A stretch of 64,000 nucleotides of DNA from Actinomycetes bacterium. Lineage in GTDB: Bacteria > Actinomycetota > Acidimicrobiia > Acidimicrobiales > Palsa-688. A model generated the notes under the pieces. The model was given only the letters and a program-made list of their open reading frames with translations. It was not told the DNA's origin and ran no database searches. This document shows positions 25,424-33,377 of the stretch, in pieces. How positions within the stretch are numbered: position 1 is the first letter of the stretch; each line of letters begins with the position of its first letter. The translations under genes and the position numbers were made by a program. Location of the stretch: positions 1 through 64,000 of the forward strand of contig JAJZMF010000016.1 of assembly GCA_021850325.1 (NCBI GenBank), written 5' to 3'.

Positions 25424-25609
25424 ATGTCTGCCGCTGCGGAGCTCGCCGCCGTCTCGAGCACCCTCGACGAGCTCACCCGCCGGGTGGGGCGGATCCTTAC
25501 CGAGCTCACCTCCTCCGAGGAGGACCGCTACGGCACTGACCTGCGGGAGGTGGAGAGGACGCTCGGAGTGGCCAACCGGCGCCTGGCGCGCATGGTCTCC
25601 TCGCGCTGA
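25424..25609 (+). CDS. small helical protein, function unknown
   Basis: A 61-residue open frame with a balanced, amphipathic composition (LDELTRRVGRILTELTSSEED, then LREVERTLGVANRRLARMV) that predicts two helices, possibly a short coiled coil. It lies alone between the divergent hisD and the convergent nth, with its own -10-like hexamer. There are no Cys residues, no signal peptide and no membrane segment. I do not recognise a named family. The coding-like third-base bias and the hexamer are the reasons for keeping it. Confidence 0.55.
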   Translation: MSAAAELAAVSSTLDELTRRVGRILTELTSSEEDRYGTDLREVERTLGVANRRLARMVSSR

Positions 25610-25658
25610 CCAAGGCACGTGCTCGGGGGCCCCACCCGGGGCCGGCGAGCGCCTTGCC

Positions 25659-26408
25659 TCAAGCCTTGGCGCGGCCCCCGCCGGCCGCCCGGCGCGGACG
25701 GAGGGGCACGGCGGCGGAGGGGCAGAAATCGGCCAGCACGCACTCGGTACAGCGGGGCCGGCGGGCAGCGCACACCCGTCGCCCGTGCAGGATGAGGCGG
25801 AGGCTGAGGGCGCCCCACTGCGCGGGCGGTAGCTCCCGGCACAGGTCAGACTCCACCTGCACGGGGTCCTCGCTGAGCGTCAGGCCCAGCCGCCGGCTGA
25901 GCCGCCCCACATGGGTGTCCACCGGCAGCCCGGGGGCCCCGAAGGCCACGCTCAGCACGACGTTGGCCGTCTTGCGCCCCACCCCGGGCAGGGTTACGAG
26001 GTCCTCCATGCTGGCAGGAGGCCGGCCCCCGAAGCGTTCGACCACGGCCGCGGCCAGAGCCACGAGGTTGCGCGCCTTGACCCGGAAGAAGCCCGTCGGG
26101 CGCACGATCTCCTCCACCTTGCCCGGGTCGGCGACCGCCAGGTCCGCCGGTGTGGGGTAGGCGGCAAAGAGCCCGGGCGTCACCGAGTTCACCCTCTGGT
26201 CGGTCGTCTGAGCCGACAGCACCGTGGCCACGAGCAGTTGCCAGGGGTCGGCAAAGCTGAGCTCGCACAGCTCCCGGGCCGTCCCGGGGTACTCGCCGGC
26301 CAGGCGTTGGGAGGCCAGCCTGGCCCGGCCGCCCGCGCTCCGGGGACGTGGCCCCTTGCGGGGGCCCGCGGGCGGCTCAGGGGCTACTTGGCCCGAAGGT
26401 CGGCTCAC
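25659..26408 (-). CDS. nth: endonuclease III (DNA glycosylase/AP lyase)
   Basis: Nth removes oxidised pyrimidines and nicks abasic sites. The product is about 249 residues from the GTG at 26408. It shows LLVATVLSAQTTDQRVN, the helix-hairpin-helix with catalytic Lys in LPGVGRKTANVVL, the catalytic Asp in PVDTHVGRLSRRLGL and the 4Fe-4S ligands in CAARRPRCTECVLADFC (C-x6-C-x2-C-x5-C). A basic, Pro-rich N-terminal stretch of about 25 residues precedes the domain. It lies 17 bp after the MMPL gene on the same strand. Confidence 0.93.
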   Translation of the reverse strand: MSRPSGQVAPEPPAGPRKGPRPRSAGGRARLASQRLAGEYPGTARELCELSFADPWQLLVATVLSAQTTDQRVNSVTPGLFAAYPTPADLAVADPGKVEEIVRPTGFFRVKARNLVALAAAVVERFGGRPPASMEDLVTLPGVGRKTANVVLSVAFGAPGLPVDTHVGRLSRRLGLTLSEDPVQVESDLCRELPPAQWGALSLRLILHGRRVCAARRPRCTECVLADFCPSAAVPLRPRRAAGGGRAKA

Positions 26409-26425
26409 CGGCACGACCTGCCACC

Positions 26426-28543
26426 CTACCCGGCCCCGCGCCGGCCCTCCGTCGGGTGCGCCCCGTCTGTGACCGCCAGGCGGCTCGGCCACCACACCCG
26501 CTTCCCGATGTCGGCCACCAGGGCCGGCACGAGCACGGAGCGCACGACGAGGGTGTCGAGCAGCACCCCGAAGGCCACGATGAAGCCGACCTCGACCAGT
26601 GCCACGAGGGGCAGGACCGTGAGGGCGGCGAAGGTGGCCGCCAGCACCACGCCCGCCGAGGTGATGACACCTCCGGTAACCCGGACGCCGATGGCCGTGC
26701 CCTCCCGGGTGCCGTGCACCAGGGCCTCCTCCCGTACCCGGCTGACCAGGAAGATGTTGTAGTCCACACCCAGGGCCACGAGGAAGATGAACGCCAGGAG
26801 GGGCACCGTCTGGTCCACGCCGGCGAACCCGAAGGCGTGGAACGCCAGGGCGCTCACCCCCAGGGCAGCCCCGAACGAGAGCACGACGGTGAGGGCCAGG
26901 AGCACCGGGGCCAGCAGGGCCCGCAGCAGCACCGCGAGCACGGCCAGGACGACGAGCAGGACCAGGGGCATGACCACGTAGCGGTCAGCGGAGGCGGCGT
27001 TGTTGGTGTCGAGGGTGGTGGCGATGTTCCCGCCCACCAGGGCCCTGGCCCCGGGTACCGCTGCCAACCGGTCCCTCATGGCCCCTACCGCCTGGTAGCT
27101 GGCCGAGCTCCCAGGGACAGAGGAGAGCACGGCCAGCACCTCTACCTGTCCCTGTGCCGTCGCCACCGGGAACGCCCGGCTCACTCCGGGCACCGAACGC
27201 ACCGCTGCCAGGACGGGCGCGGTCTTGGCCGCCTGGGCCAGCACGATGACCGGCTCCCCGCCACCGGCCGGGAAGTGCCTGGCGTACAGCGCCTGCCCGG
27301 TGACCGAGCCCGGGGTGTTGACGAACGCCTGGCCCTGCTGCAGCCCGAGCTTGAGGCCGAACAACCCCGTCACCAGTACGAGCAGGGCCAGAGCGGTGCC
27401 GGCCCAGATAGGGCGGGGACGGCGCGAGATGCGGTCAGCGGTCCGGGCCCAGAAGCCGTCGCGCCCCTCCTGTGCGCCCTGGTAGGCAGGGGTGCGGGGC
27501 CAGAACAGGCGCCGCCCCCCCACGACCAGCAGCGCGGGCAGGAAGCTGAGCTGGGCCAGGAGCGCCGAGGCGATGCCCACGGCCCCGATCGGCCCCAGGC
27601 CGCTCTCGGAGTTGAGGCGGGCCACCATGAGGCAGAGCAGGCCCAGCACCACGGTGGACGCCGAGGCCAGCACCACGGGGGAGGCCCGGTGCAGCGCCGC
27701 CCGCATGGCGTCGTGGTGGTCCCGGTGCCGGCGCAGCTCCTCCCGGTAGCGGGCAGTCAACAGCAAGGCGTAGTCGGTGCCCGCCCCGAAGACCAGCACG
27801 GTGAGTATGCCCCCGGTCTGCCCGCTCACAACGACCCCGGCGTGCCGCGCCAACTGGTAGACGGCCCAGTTGGACAGCCCCACTGCCCCCACCACGCTCA
27901 ACAGGGGGACCAGCCAGAGCACGGGGCTGCGGTAGATGACCAGCAGCAGTACCACCACCACCAGGCCAGTGACCAGCAGGAGCAGGCTGTCCACCCCGTT
28001 GAAGGCACCCACCGTGTCGGACAGGAAGCCCGCCGCACCCGTCACGTAGCCCTTGAAGCCGGGCACCCCGGCCACCTCCCTGCTCACGGTGCGCAGGTCG
28101 TTGCTCAGCTTCGTGGCGTCCGGCTGGCGCATGTCGAAGGCGTACGAGACGGCCTTGCCGTCGCGTGAGAGGACCAGGCCCTGAGGCACGAAGTCGGGCA
28201 CGAGCCGGGCCGCCTGCGCCCTCTGACGGGCAGCGAGCGCCATGTCGGCCTGGGTGACCCGGCCCTGGTCGGCGGCGTAGACCACCACGCCGGGCACCTG
28301 CTGGCCCCCGGGGAAGTGCAGCAGCGCCGTGTTGACCTTGGTGGACTGGGCGCTGGCCGGCAGGTAGGCGACAGCGTCGTTCTTCTCCACCTGGGGCAGC
28401 TTGCCTGCGAACGGTCCCGTGAACGCGGTCACCGCCAGCCACAGGACGAAGAACGCCCACTTGGCCCGCCGCCCGGCGGGCAGGGCCAGCAAGCGCTTCC
28501 AAACGGGGGCCGGGGCATCGGCCAGACGGGGTGTTCCTGCCAT
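26426..28543 (-). CDS. MMPL/RND-family transporter
   Basis: The 705-residue protein has the RND layout: one N-terminal helix, a large external loop, five or more helices (around LLLLVTGLVVVVLLLVIYRSP, then GILTVLVFGAGTDYALLLTARYREEL), a central break, and a repeat of the pattern (PLLAFIFLVALGVDYNIFLVSRVREE). The two GxGTDYALL / ALGVDYNIF motifs carry the proton-relay Asp-Tyr typical of MMPL proteins. These export lipids or drugs by proton antiport. The ATG at 28543 has GGAGGG upstream. A MarR gene is divergent, suggesting substrate-induced expression and a drug or lipid efflux role. Confidence 0.9.
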   Translation of the reverse strand: MAGTPRLADAPAPVWKRLLALPAGRRAKWAFFVLWLAVTAFTGPFAGKLPQVEKNDAVAYLPASAQSTKVNTALLHFPGGQQVPGVVVYAADQGRVTQADMALAARQRAQAARLVPDFVPQGLVLSRDGKAVSYAFDMRQPDATKLSNDLRTVSREVAGVPGFKGYVTGAAGFLSDTVGAFNGVDSLLLLVTGLVVVVLLLVIYRSPVLWLVPLLSVVGAVGLSNWAVYQLARHAGVVVSGQTGGILTVLVFGAGTDYALLLTARYREELRRHRDHHDAMRAALHRASPVVLASASTVVLGLLCLMVARLNSESGLGPIGAVGIASALLAQLSFLPALLVVGGRRLFWPRTPAYQGAQEGRDGFWARTADRISRRPRPIWAGTALALLVLVTGLFGLKLGLQQGQAFVNTPGSVTGQALYARHFPAGGGEPVIVLAQAAKTAPVLAAVRSVPGVSRAFPVATAQGQVEVLAVLSSVPGSSASYQAVGAMRDRLAAVPGARALVGGNIATTLDTNNAASADRYVVMPLVLLVVLAVLAVLLRALLAPVLLALTVVLSFGAALGVSALAFHAFGFAGVDQTVPLLAFIFLVALGVDYNIFLVSRVREEALVHGTREGTAIGVRVTGGVITSAGVVLAATFAALTVLPLVALVEVGFIVAFGVLLDTLVVRSVLVPALVADIGKRVWWPSRLAVTDGAHPTEGRRGAG

Positions 28544-28620
28544 CGTGCTCCCTCCGGGTAGTGGGCCGGTCACGGCGCCTCGCAGGCAGCCCGGCCACCT
28601 GGGCCGGGGCAGACCTACTC

Positions 28621-28650
28621 GATCACCGAGTATCTTTATAGTCGAGATAA
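28621..28650. promoter_or_regulatory. divergent promoter and possible MarR operator, MMPL/marR
   Basis: This is the AT-richest spot in the 205-bp gap between the divergent genes. It holds TATCT...AGATA (28631-28649), a -10-like TATAGT reading right (28637-28642) and GATACT reading left (28629-28634), so one repressor bound here could silence both genes. CTCG-CGAG (about 28618-28630) forms a second small inverted repeat. Confidence 0.4.
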
Positions 28651-28748
28651 CACCGTTGCACGTCCCGTTCCCCGGCGAGCCCTCCGGGGCCGCTCTGCCG
28701 AGGGCAGGCGCAGGCGTGCCAGAATGCGGCGAGGAGGACGCGACGCCG

Positions 28749-29222
28749 TTGCCCACCGGACCATTACGCGCCGAGATAGTAGACCTCCTGCGCAGCTACA
28801 GCGTGGAGAGCTACCGCCTGGCCGAGGTCTTCGCCGAAGCCCATGGGGTCCACCACACCGACCTGCGGGCACTGGTGGCGGTGCTGCACGCCGAGCGCTC
28901 CGGCGAGCCCCTCACGCCCGGCGAGCTGGCAGCGGCCATAGGCCTCAGTTCCGGGGCCACGACGGCGCTGATCGACCGGCTGGAGCGGACGGGCCACCTG
29001 CGCCGGGCCAGGGACGACCCCGACCGTCGACGGGTCCGGCTCCACTACGACCCGGCCGGCCTGGCGCTGGCCCAGGCCTTCTTCGGCCCCCTGGGGGAAC
29101 AGAGCGACCGGGTGATGGACGCTTTCACGGCCGACGAACTGGAGGCGGTCGCCCGGTTCCTGCGGGCCATGAAGCAGACCGTGGCCCTGCACCGGGAACA
29201 GCTCGGCCGCCACGAGCCCTGA
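28749..29222 (+). CDS. MarR-family transcriptional regulator (divergent to MMPL transporter)
   Basis: The 157-residue product has the winged helix in LTPGELAAAIGLSSGATTALIDRLERTGHLRRARDDPDRR (positions about 57-96), with the DPDRRRVRL wing, flanked by dimerisation helices. I chose the TTG at 28749 behind GAGGAGG; a GTG at 28716 would add 11 residues. Being divergent to the exporter is the classic layout for a local repressor released by a ligand. It is followed about 95 bp later by mshD on the same strand, probably from a separate promoter. Confidence 0.85.
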   Translation: MPTGPLRAEIVDLLRSYSVESYRLAEVFAEAHGVHHTDLRALVAVLHAERSGEPLTPGELAAAIGLSSGATTALIDRLERTGHLRRARDDPDRRRVRLHYDPAGLALAQAFFGPLGEQSDRVMDAFTADELEAVARFLRAMKQTVALHREQLGRHEP

Positions 29223-29304
29223 GGACCACCAGCACCGAGGAGGCGCCCACCGGGCGGCCCGTGGGCCCCGCACGGCCTGCCTGGCCGGCGGCCGGGATGG
29301 ACCA

Positions 29305-29312
29305 TATAGCTT
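29305..29312 (+). promoter_or_regulatory. -10-like element of mshD
   Basis: TATAGCTT, holding two overlapping hexamers, lies 6-8 bases before the mshD GTG; no Shine-Dalgarno sequence is seen. Confidence 0.45.
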
Positions 29313-29318
29313 CGTTAC

Positions 29319-30302
29319 GTGCCCGACATCGAGGTCAAGTACCAGCTGGACCGCAGCGAGCTGGCCTCGTTGAACCGACTGCTCAGCGCGGTGAGCGAAG
29401 CGGACGACCACCCGGCCCTGGACGAGCACGCCTGGCTCGACCTCGTCCAGGGGGGACGGGCCGGCTTCGCCGGCCTGGTGGCCCGGGGTGCCGGAGAGGC
29501 GGAGGCCGTCGGCTACGCCCAGCTCAGCCGGGAAGCGCCGCCGACCGGGCAGGGGGCCGGCAGCTGGGCCCTGGAGCTCGTCGTCGACCCGGGCCACCGG
29601 GGCCCGGGCAGCACCGTGACCGCGGACCTGCTCGGCCGGGCGCTCCAACTGGTCGCCGCAGAAGGGGGCGGGCACCTGCACCTGTGGGTGAGCAAGCCGT
29701 CGCCCTCCCACGACCGCCTGGCGGCGGCGGCCGGGCTCTCGCCCGGTCGCGCTCTCTACCAGATGCGCCTGGCCCTGCCCGCCGAGGAGCGTTCCGAGCT
29801 CCCGGTACGGCCCTTTGTGGTGGGCCAGGACGAGCAGGCCTGGTTGGAGGTGAACAACCGGGCCTTCGCCTGGCACCCCGAGCAGGGAGGGTGGTCCCTG
29901 GCCACCCTGCAGGCACGCGAGGCGCAGCCCTGGTTCGACCCGTCGGGCTTCCTGTTGCACGAGCACGGAGGGCGCCTGGCCGGCTTCTGCTGGACCAAGC
30001 TGCACCGTCACGGCCCGGAGGACGTGGGGAGCGGCGACGTGGGCGAGAGCGGCGACGTGGGCGAGATCTACGTCGTCGCCGTTGACCCCGACTTCACCGG
30101 GCGGGGCCTGGGCCGCCGGCTCGTCCTGGCCGGGCTGGAGCACATGGCCGCCCAGGGCCTGCCCGAGGCCATGCTGTACGTCGACGCCACCAACCGGCGA
30201 GCAGTGAAGATGTACGTCGACCTGGGGTTCGTGGTGAACCACATAGACCGCGCCTACACGGGTGACATAGCGGCAGCCGGGCCCGGTCGTACCACCTCGT
30301 AG
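29319..30302 (+). CDS. mshD: mycothiol synthase
   Basis: MshD acetylates Cys-GlcN-inositol in the last step of mycothiol synthesis. The 327-residue product is a tandem GNAT protein: the first, degenerate domain covers residues about 1-150 (ALELVVDPGHRGPGSTVTADLL), the second, active one about 155-320. The latter has NNRAFAWHPEQGGWSLATLQAREAQPWFDPSGFLL, characteristic of MshD, and the acetyl-CoA loop VVAVDPDFTGRGLGRRLVLAGL. A short acidic insert with GSGDVGESGDVGE repeats sits before the last strand. The start is GTG. This gene is the best evidence that the host makes mycothiol. Confidence 0.92.
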   Translation: MPDIEVKYQLDRSELASLNRLLSAVSEADDHPALDEHAWLDLVQGGRAGFAGLVARGAGEAEAVGYAQLSREAPPTGQGAGSWALELVVDPGHRGPGSTVTADLLGRALQLVAAEGGGHLHLWVSKPSPSHDRLAAAAGLSPGRALYQMRLALPAEERSELPVRPFVVGQDEQAWLEVNNRAFAWHPEQGGWSLATLQAREAQPWFDPSGFLLHEHGGRLAGFCWTKLHRHGPEDVGSGDVGESGDVGEIYVVAVDPDFTGRGLGRRLVLAGLEHMAAQGLPEAMLYVDATNRRAVKMYVDLGFVVNHIDRAYTGDIAAAGPGRTTS

Positions 30303-30330
30303 ACGTCCTGCCCCGAGCCGGGCAGGCTCA

Positions 30331-30360
30331 GCCCGGGCGGCCCGTCGGGGCCACCCGGGC
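30331..30360. terminator. stem-loop between convergent mshD and the sulfoquinovose synthase-like gene
   Basis: A GC-rich stem of about 13 pairs with one mismatch (30331-30343 with 30347-30360) and a 3-base loop, 28 bp after mshD and 15 bp after the opposite gene. It may serve both genes. No T-run. Confidence 0.5.
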
Positions 30361-30374
30361 ATGGTCGTCCTCGG

Positions 30375-31682
30375 TCAGGCCTGAGGCTGGCCCACGGGGC
30401 TGGCGCCGCCGTTGGCGCTGGGGGAGCCGGTCGAGCGGGCGACCTGCTTGGTGCCCTGGGCCGAGGCACCGGCCCCGTCCTGGTCGGGGGACACCTGCAG
30501 GTCGGGAGCGACCTCCATGCCCTTGCGCCACACCGAGCGGGCCACGATCTTGGAGGTGTCGACCCGGTGCCGGTACTGGTCGGCGATGAGGCGCACCTCC
30601 TCCAGGAGCCCCTCCGACAGCGTCGTGGGGTTGAGGCCGAGGGCGAGGAACCTGTCGTTGCGCACCACGAGGTCGTTCTCGGCCGCCTCCTGGCGCGGGT
30701 TGGGCAGGTGCACCACCTGCGCACCGGTCAGCCCGGAGACCAGCTCGGCCAGGTCGATGACCTTGTGCACCTCGGTGGTCTGGTTGAACACCGAGACCCG
30801 GTCGCCGGCGGCGGGAGGGTTGTCGATGGCGATCTCGATGCAGCGCACCGTGTCCCGGATGTGGATGAAGGCCCGGGTCTGGCCACCTGAGCCGTGCACG
30901 GTGAGAGGGTGGCCGATGGCGGCCTGCATCAGGAACCGGTTGAGGACCGTGCCGTAGTCCCCGTCGTAGTCGAAGCGGTTGATGAGCCGCTCGTCCATGG
31001 CCGTCTGCTCGGTCTGGGTGCCCCAGACGATGCCCTGGTGGAGGTCGGTGATGCGCACCCCGTCGTTCTTGGCGTAGAAGGCGAAGAGGAGCTGGTCCAG
31101 GGTCTTGGTCATGTGGTACACCGAGCCGGGGTTGGCCGGGTGGAGGATCTCGCGCACCAGCTCACCGTCGGGCGTGGGCACCTTGACGGCCAGGTAACCC
31201 TCGGGGATGGGGGCCGAGCCCGACCAGCCGTACCCGTAGACGCCCATGGTGCCCAGGTGGACAACGGCGGCGTCCACGCCCGCGTCGACCAGGGCGCACA
31301 GCAGGTTGTGGGTGCCCCGGACGTTGTTGTCCACGGTGTAACGCTTTGCCCTGGGCGAGCGCATCGAGTACGGCGCAGCACGCTGCTCGGCAAAATGGAC
31401 TATCGCATCCGGCTGGAACTCCTCCAGGATGCTGACCAGGCGGCTGTACTGCAGGGCCAGGTCCAGGTTGACGAAGCCGATCTCTTTGCCCGATACCGAC
31501 TTCCAAGCCCGTAACCGCTCACCGATCGGCCTCACCGGGGTGAGGGACTCCACCTCCAGCTCGATGTCGATGGAACGGCGCGAAAGGTTGTCCACGATGA
31601 GTATGTCGTGGCCCTTCGCGGAGAGGTGCAGCGACGTCGGCCAACCACAAAAGCCGTCGCCGCCCAGGATCATTATTTTCAC
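30375..31682 (-). CDS. UDP-sulfoquinovose synthase-like SDR protein
   Basis: The 435-residue protein matches the SQD1 branch of extended NAD-dependent epimerases: the dinucleotide motif MILGGDGFCGWPTSLHLS, DNLSRRSIDIELE, VHFAEQRAAPYSM, YTVDNNVRGTHNLL, GTMGVYGYG, the YxxxK pair in SVYHMTKTLDQLLF, and FDYDGDYGTVLNRFL. SQD1 makes UDP-sulfoquinovose from UDP-glucose and sulfite for sulfolipid or related glycans. A disordered Ser/Gly/Ala-rich tail of about 50 residues follows the domain. The GTG at 31682 gives the natural MKIMILGG start and has TAACCT eight bases upstream. No sulfolipid glycosyltransferase is adjacent. Confidence 0.85.
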   Translation of the reverse strand: MKIMILGGDGFCGWPTSLHLSAKGHDILIVDNLSRRSIDIELEVESLTPVRPIGERLRAWKSVSGKEIGFVNLDLALQYSRLVSILEEFQPDAIVHFAEQRAAPYSMRSPRAKRYTVDNNVRGTHNLLCALVDAGVDAAVVHLGTMGVYGYGWSGSAPIPEGYLAVKVPTPDGELVREILHPANPGSVYHMTKTLDQLLFAFYAKNDGVRITDLHQGIVWGTQTEQTAMDERLINRFDYDGDYGTVLNRFLMQAAIGHPLTVHGSGGQTRAFIHIRDTVRCIEIAIDNPPAAGDRVSVFNQTTEVHKVIDLAELVSGLTGAQVVHLPNPRQEAAENDLVVRNDRFLALGLNPTTLSEGLLEEVRLIADQYRHRVDTSKIVARSVWRKGMEVAPDLQVSPDQDGAGASAQGTKQVARSTGSPSANGGASPVGQPQA

Positions 31683-31690
31683 AGGTGCCA

Positions 31691-31696
31691 AGGTTA
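31691..31696 (-). promoter_or_regulatory. -10-like hexamer of the sulfoquinovose synthase-like gene
   Basis: TAACCT on the minus strand, 8 bases before the GTG at 31682. Confidence 0.45.
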
Positions 31697-31756
31697 GCCC
31701 CAGTGCGCACCGCGCTCCGGCATGACGCCCGGTGCCGGGGGCGCTCCGCTCCCCGT

Positions 31757-31762
31757 TAGCCT
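31757..31762 (+). promoter_or_regulatory. -10-like hexamer of rlmN
   Basis: TAGCCT, 8 bases before the rlmN GTG at 31771; no Shine-Dalgarno sequence between them. Confidence 0.4.
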
Positions 31763-31770
31763 GTGCCGTT

Positions 31771-32844
31771 GTGGCTTCACCCTACGAGCTGGCGCACGAC
31801 GAGCTGGCTGAGCTGCTCGAAGGTGAGCCCCGCTACCGCGTCGCCCAGGTCTGGCGCGCCCTGTGGGAACGGGGTGCCCGGCCGGAGGAGATGACCGAGC
31901 TGCCGCGCTCGCTCCGGGAGGTCCTGGGTGACCTGCTCCGGCCCGCCCTGGCCGAGCAGGCCCGCTCGGCGGCAGCCGACGGCCAGACCGTTAAGTGGCT
32001 GTTCTCCCTGCACGACGGCGCCCAGCTGGAGACCGTGCTCATGCTCTACCCCGACCGGGCCACGGTCTGCGTGTCGAGCCAGGCGGGCTGCGCCATGGGC
32101 TGCAGCTTCTGTGCCACGGGCCAGGCGGGCTTCCGCCGGCAACTGAGCACGGCCGAGATGGTGGAGCAGGTCGTGGTCGCCCGGCGGGCGGCTCTTCCCC
32201 GCCGGTTGCGCAACGTGGTCTTCATGGGGATGGGCGAGCCCCTGGCCAACTACGACCGGGTGTGGGCCGCCGTGCGCCACCTGCACGACGACATGGGGCT
32301 GTCGGCCCGCCACCTGACCCTGTCCACGGTGGGCGTCGTGCCCGGCATCAGGCGGCTGGCCGCCGAGGACCTGCCCGTGAACCTGGCCGTGTCACTGCAC
32401 GCGGCGAGGGACGAGCTGCGCGACAGGGTGGTACCCCTCAACCGCCGCTACCCGTTGTCGGTGCTCATGGGGGCATGCGCCGAGTACGTGGCCGCCAAGA
32501 ACAGGCGGCTCTCGTTCGAGTGGGCCATGATCGACGGCGTCAACGACACGGCCCGGGACGCAGACGAGCTGGCCGAGCTGGCCCTCCCCCTGGGCGCCCA
32601 CGTCAACCTGATCCCCCTCAACCCGACCTCCGGGTACTCCGGCCGGGGCACCCCCGGGCCGGCCCTGAAGGAGTTCTGGGCGCTCCTGGCTGCCCGTGGG
32701 GTGAACGCCACGGTACGGGCCAACCGGGGGACCGACATAGACGCCGCATGCGGCCAGCTGGCGGCCCGTTCCGGCGCCTCCTCCCGGACAGGGGCCCCCA
32801 CCAGCCGGGCGGTGGCCGTCCGGGCGCCCCGGGTGCCACACTGA
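31771..32844 (+). CDS. rlmN: dual-specificity 23S rRNA/tRNA adenine C2-methyltransferase
   Basis: RlmN is a radical SAM enzyme that methylates A2503 of 23S rRNA and A37 of some tRNAs. The 357-residue product carries the cluster motif CAMGCSFCATGQAGF (CxxxCxxC), VVFMGMGEPLANYD, LSTVGVVPGIRRL, NLAVSLHA and IPLNPTSG, and the C-terminal methyl-carrying Cys in DIDAACGQLA. About 25 extra residues follow that Cys. The GTG at 31771 is preceded by TAGCCT. A small membrane protein gene starts 5 bp after its stop. Confidence 0.95.
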   Translation: MASPYELAHDELAELLEGEPRYRVAQVWRALWERGARPEEMTELPRSLREVLGDLLRPALAEQARSAAADGQTVKWLFSLHDGAQLETVLMLYPDRATVCVSSQAGCAMGCSFCATGQAGFRRQLSTAEMVEQVVVARRAALPRRLRNVVFMGMGEPLANYDRVWAAVRHLHDDMGLSARHLTLSTVGVVPGIRRLAAEDLPVNLAVSLHAARDELRDRVVPLNRRYPLSVLMGACAEYVAAKNRRLSFEWAMIDGVNDTARDADELAELALPLGAHVNLIPLNPTSGYSGRGTPGPALKEFWALLAARGVNATVRANRGTDIDAACGQLAARSGASSRTGAPTSRAVAVRAPRVPH

Positions 32845-32849
32845 GTACA

Positions 32850-33317
32850 GTGGCCAATACGAAGTGGCTGGACCGCAGCCAACCTCAGACGCTGTACAGC
32901 GGGACCGTCCTCCTCTACTTCAACGCCTTCTGGTGGCTCCTCGACCTGATGACGCTGAACGGCACCTACCTGGGCGTCCTGGGTTCCGCCGTCCTCAGCC
33001 CCGTCATGGCCCTGGGGGCGCTCTTCGCCGGCCTGGCCATCGCCAACGAGCGCCGTGAGGGCTACTGGGGCGGTGTAGCCATCGCCGTGGTCAACCTGCT
33101 GGCCCTGGTCGTGCTCTTCGTCGACGTCCACGGCCAGTCGTTCAGCGTGATCATCAACCTGGTCTTCGGGGTCGCCCTGCTGGCACTTCTCCTTCACCCC
33201 ATGAGCCGCAACTACCAGCGCATCTGGTTCCGTACCAACGCCAAGGTGGCCAAAGCACTGCGCTCGGCCCGCGTCCGTCAGGGCCGCAACCGCAGAGGCT
33301 GGCCCCAGGGCCACTGA
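32850..33317 (+). CDS. four-helix integral membrane protein, function unknown
   Basis: The 155-residue product has four predicted membrane helices (about 20-38, 48-67, 75-93, 103-120) and a basic C-terminal tail (RSARVRQGRNRRGW). The GTG at 32850 is 5 bp after rlmN, so it is probably co-transcribed with it. A short polar N-terminus (ANTKWLDRSQPQ) precedes the first helix, so no cleaved signal is expected. I recognise no enzyme or transporter motif. It ends 60 bp from the convergent ftsY. Confidence 0.75.
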   Translation: MANTKWLDRSQPQTLYSGTVLLYFNAFWWLLDLMTLNGTYLGVLGSAVLSPVMALGALFAGLAIANERREGYWGGVAIAVVNLLALVVLFVDVHGQSFSVIINLVFGVALLALLLHPMSRNYQRIWFRTNAKVAKALRSARVRQGRNRRGWPQGH

Positions 33318-33377
33318 ACCTGCGCACCGGCCCTGCGCGCACCGCCGTCCGGCCACCGGGCCGGGGCCGACGGGCGC

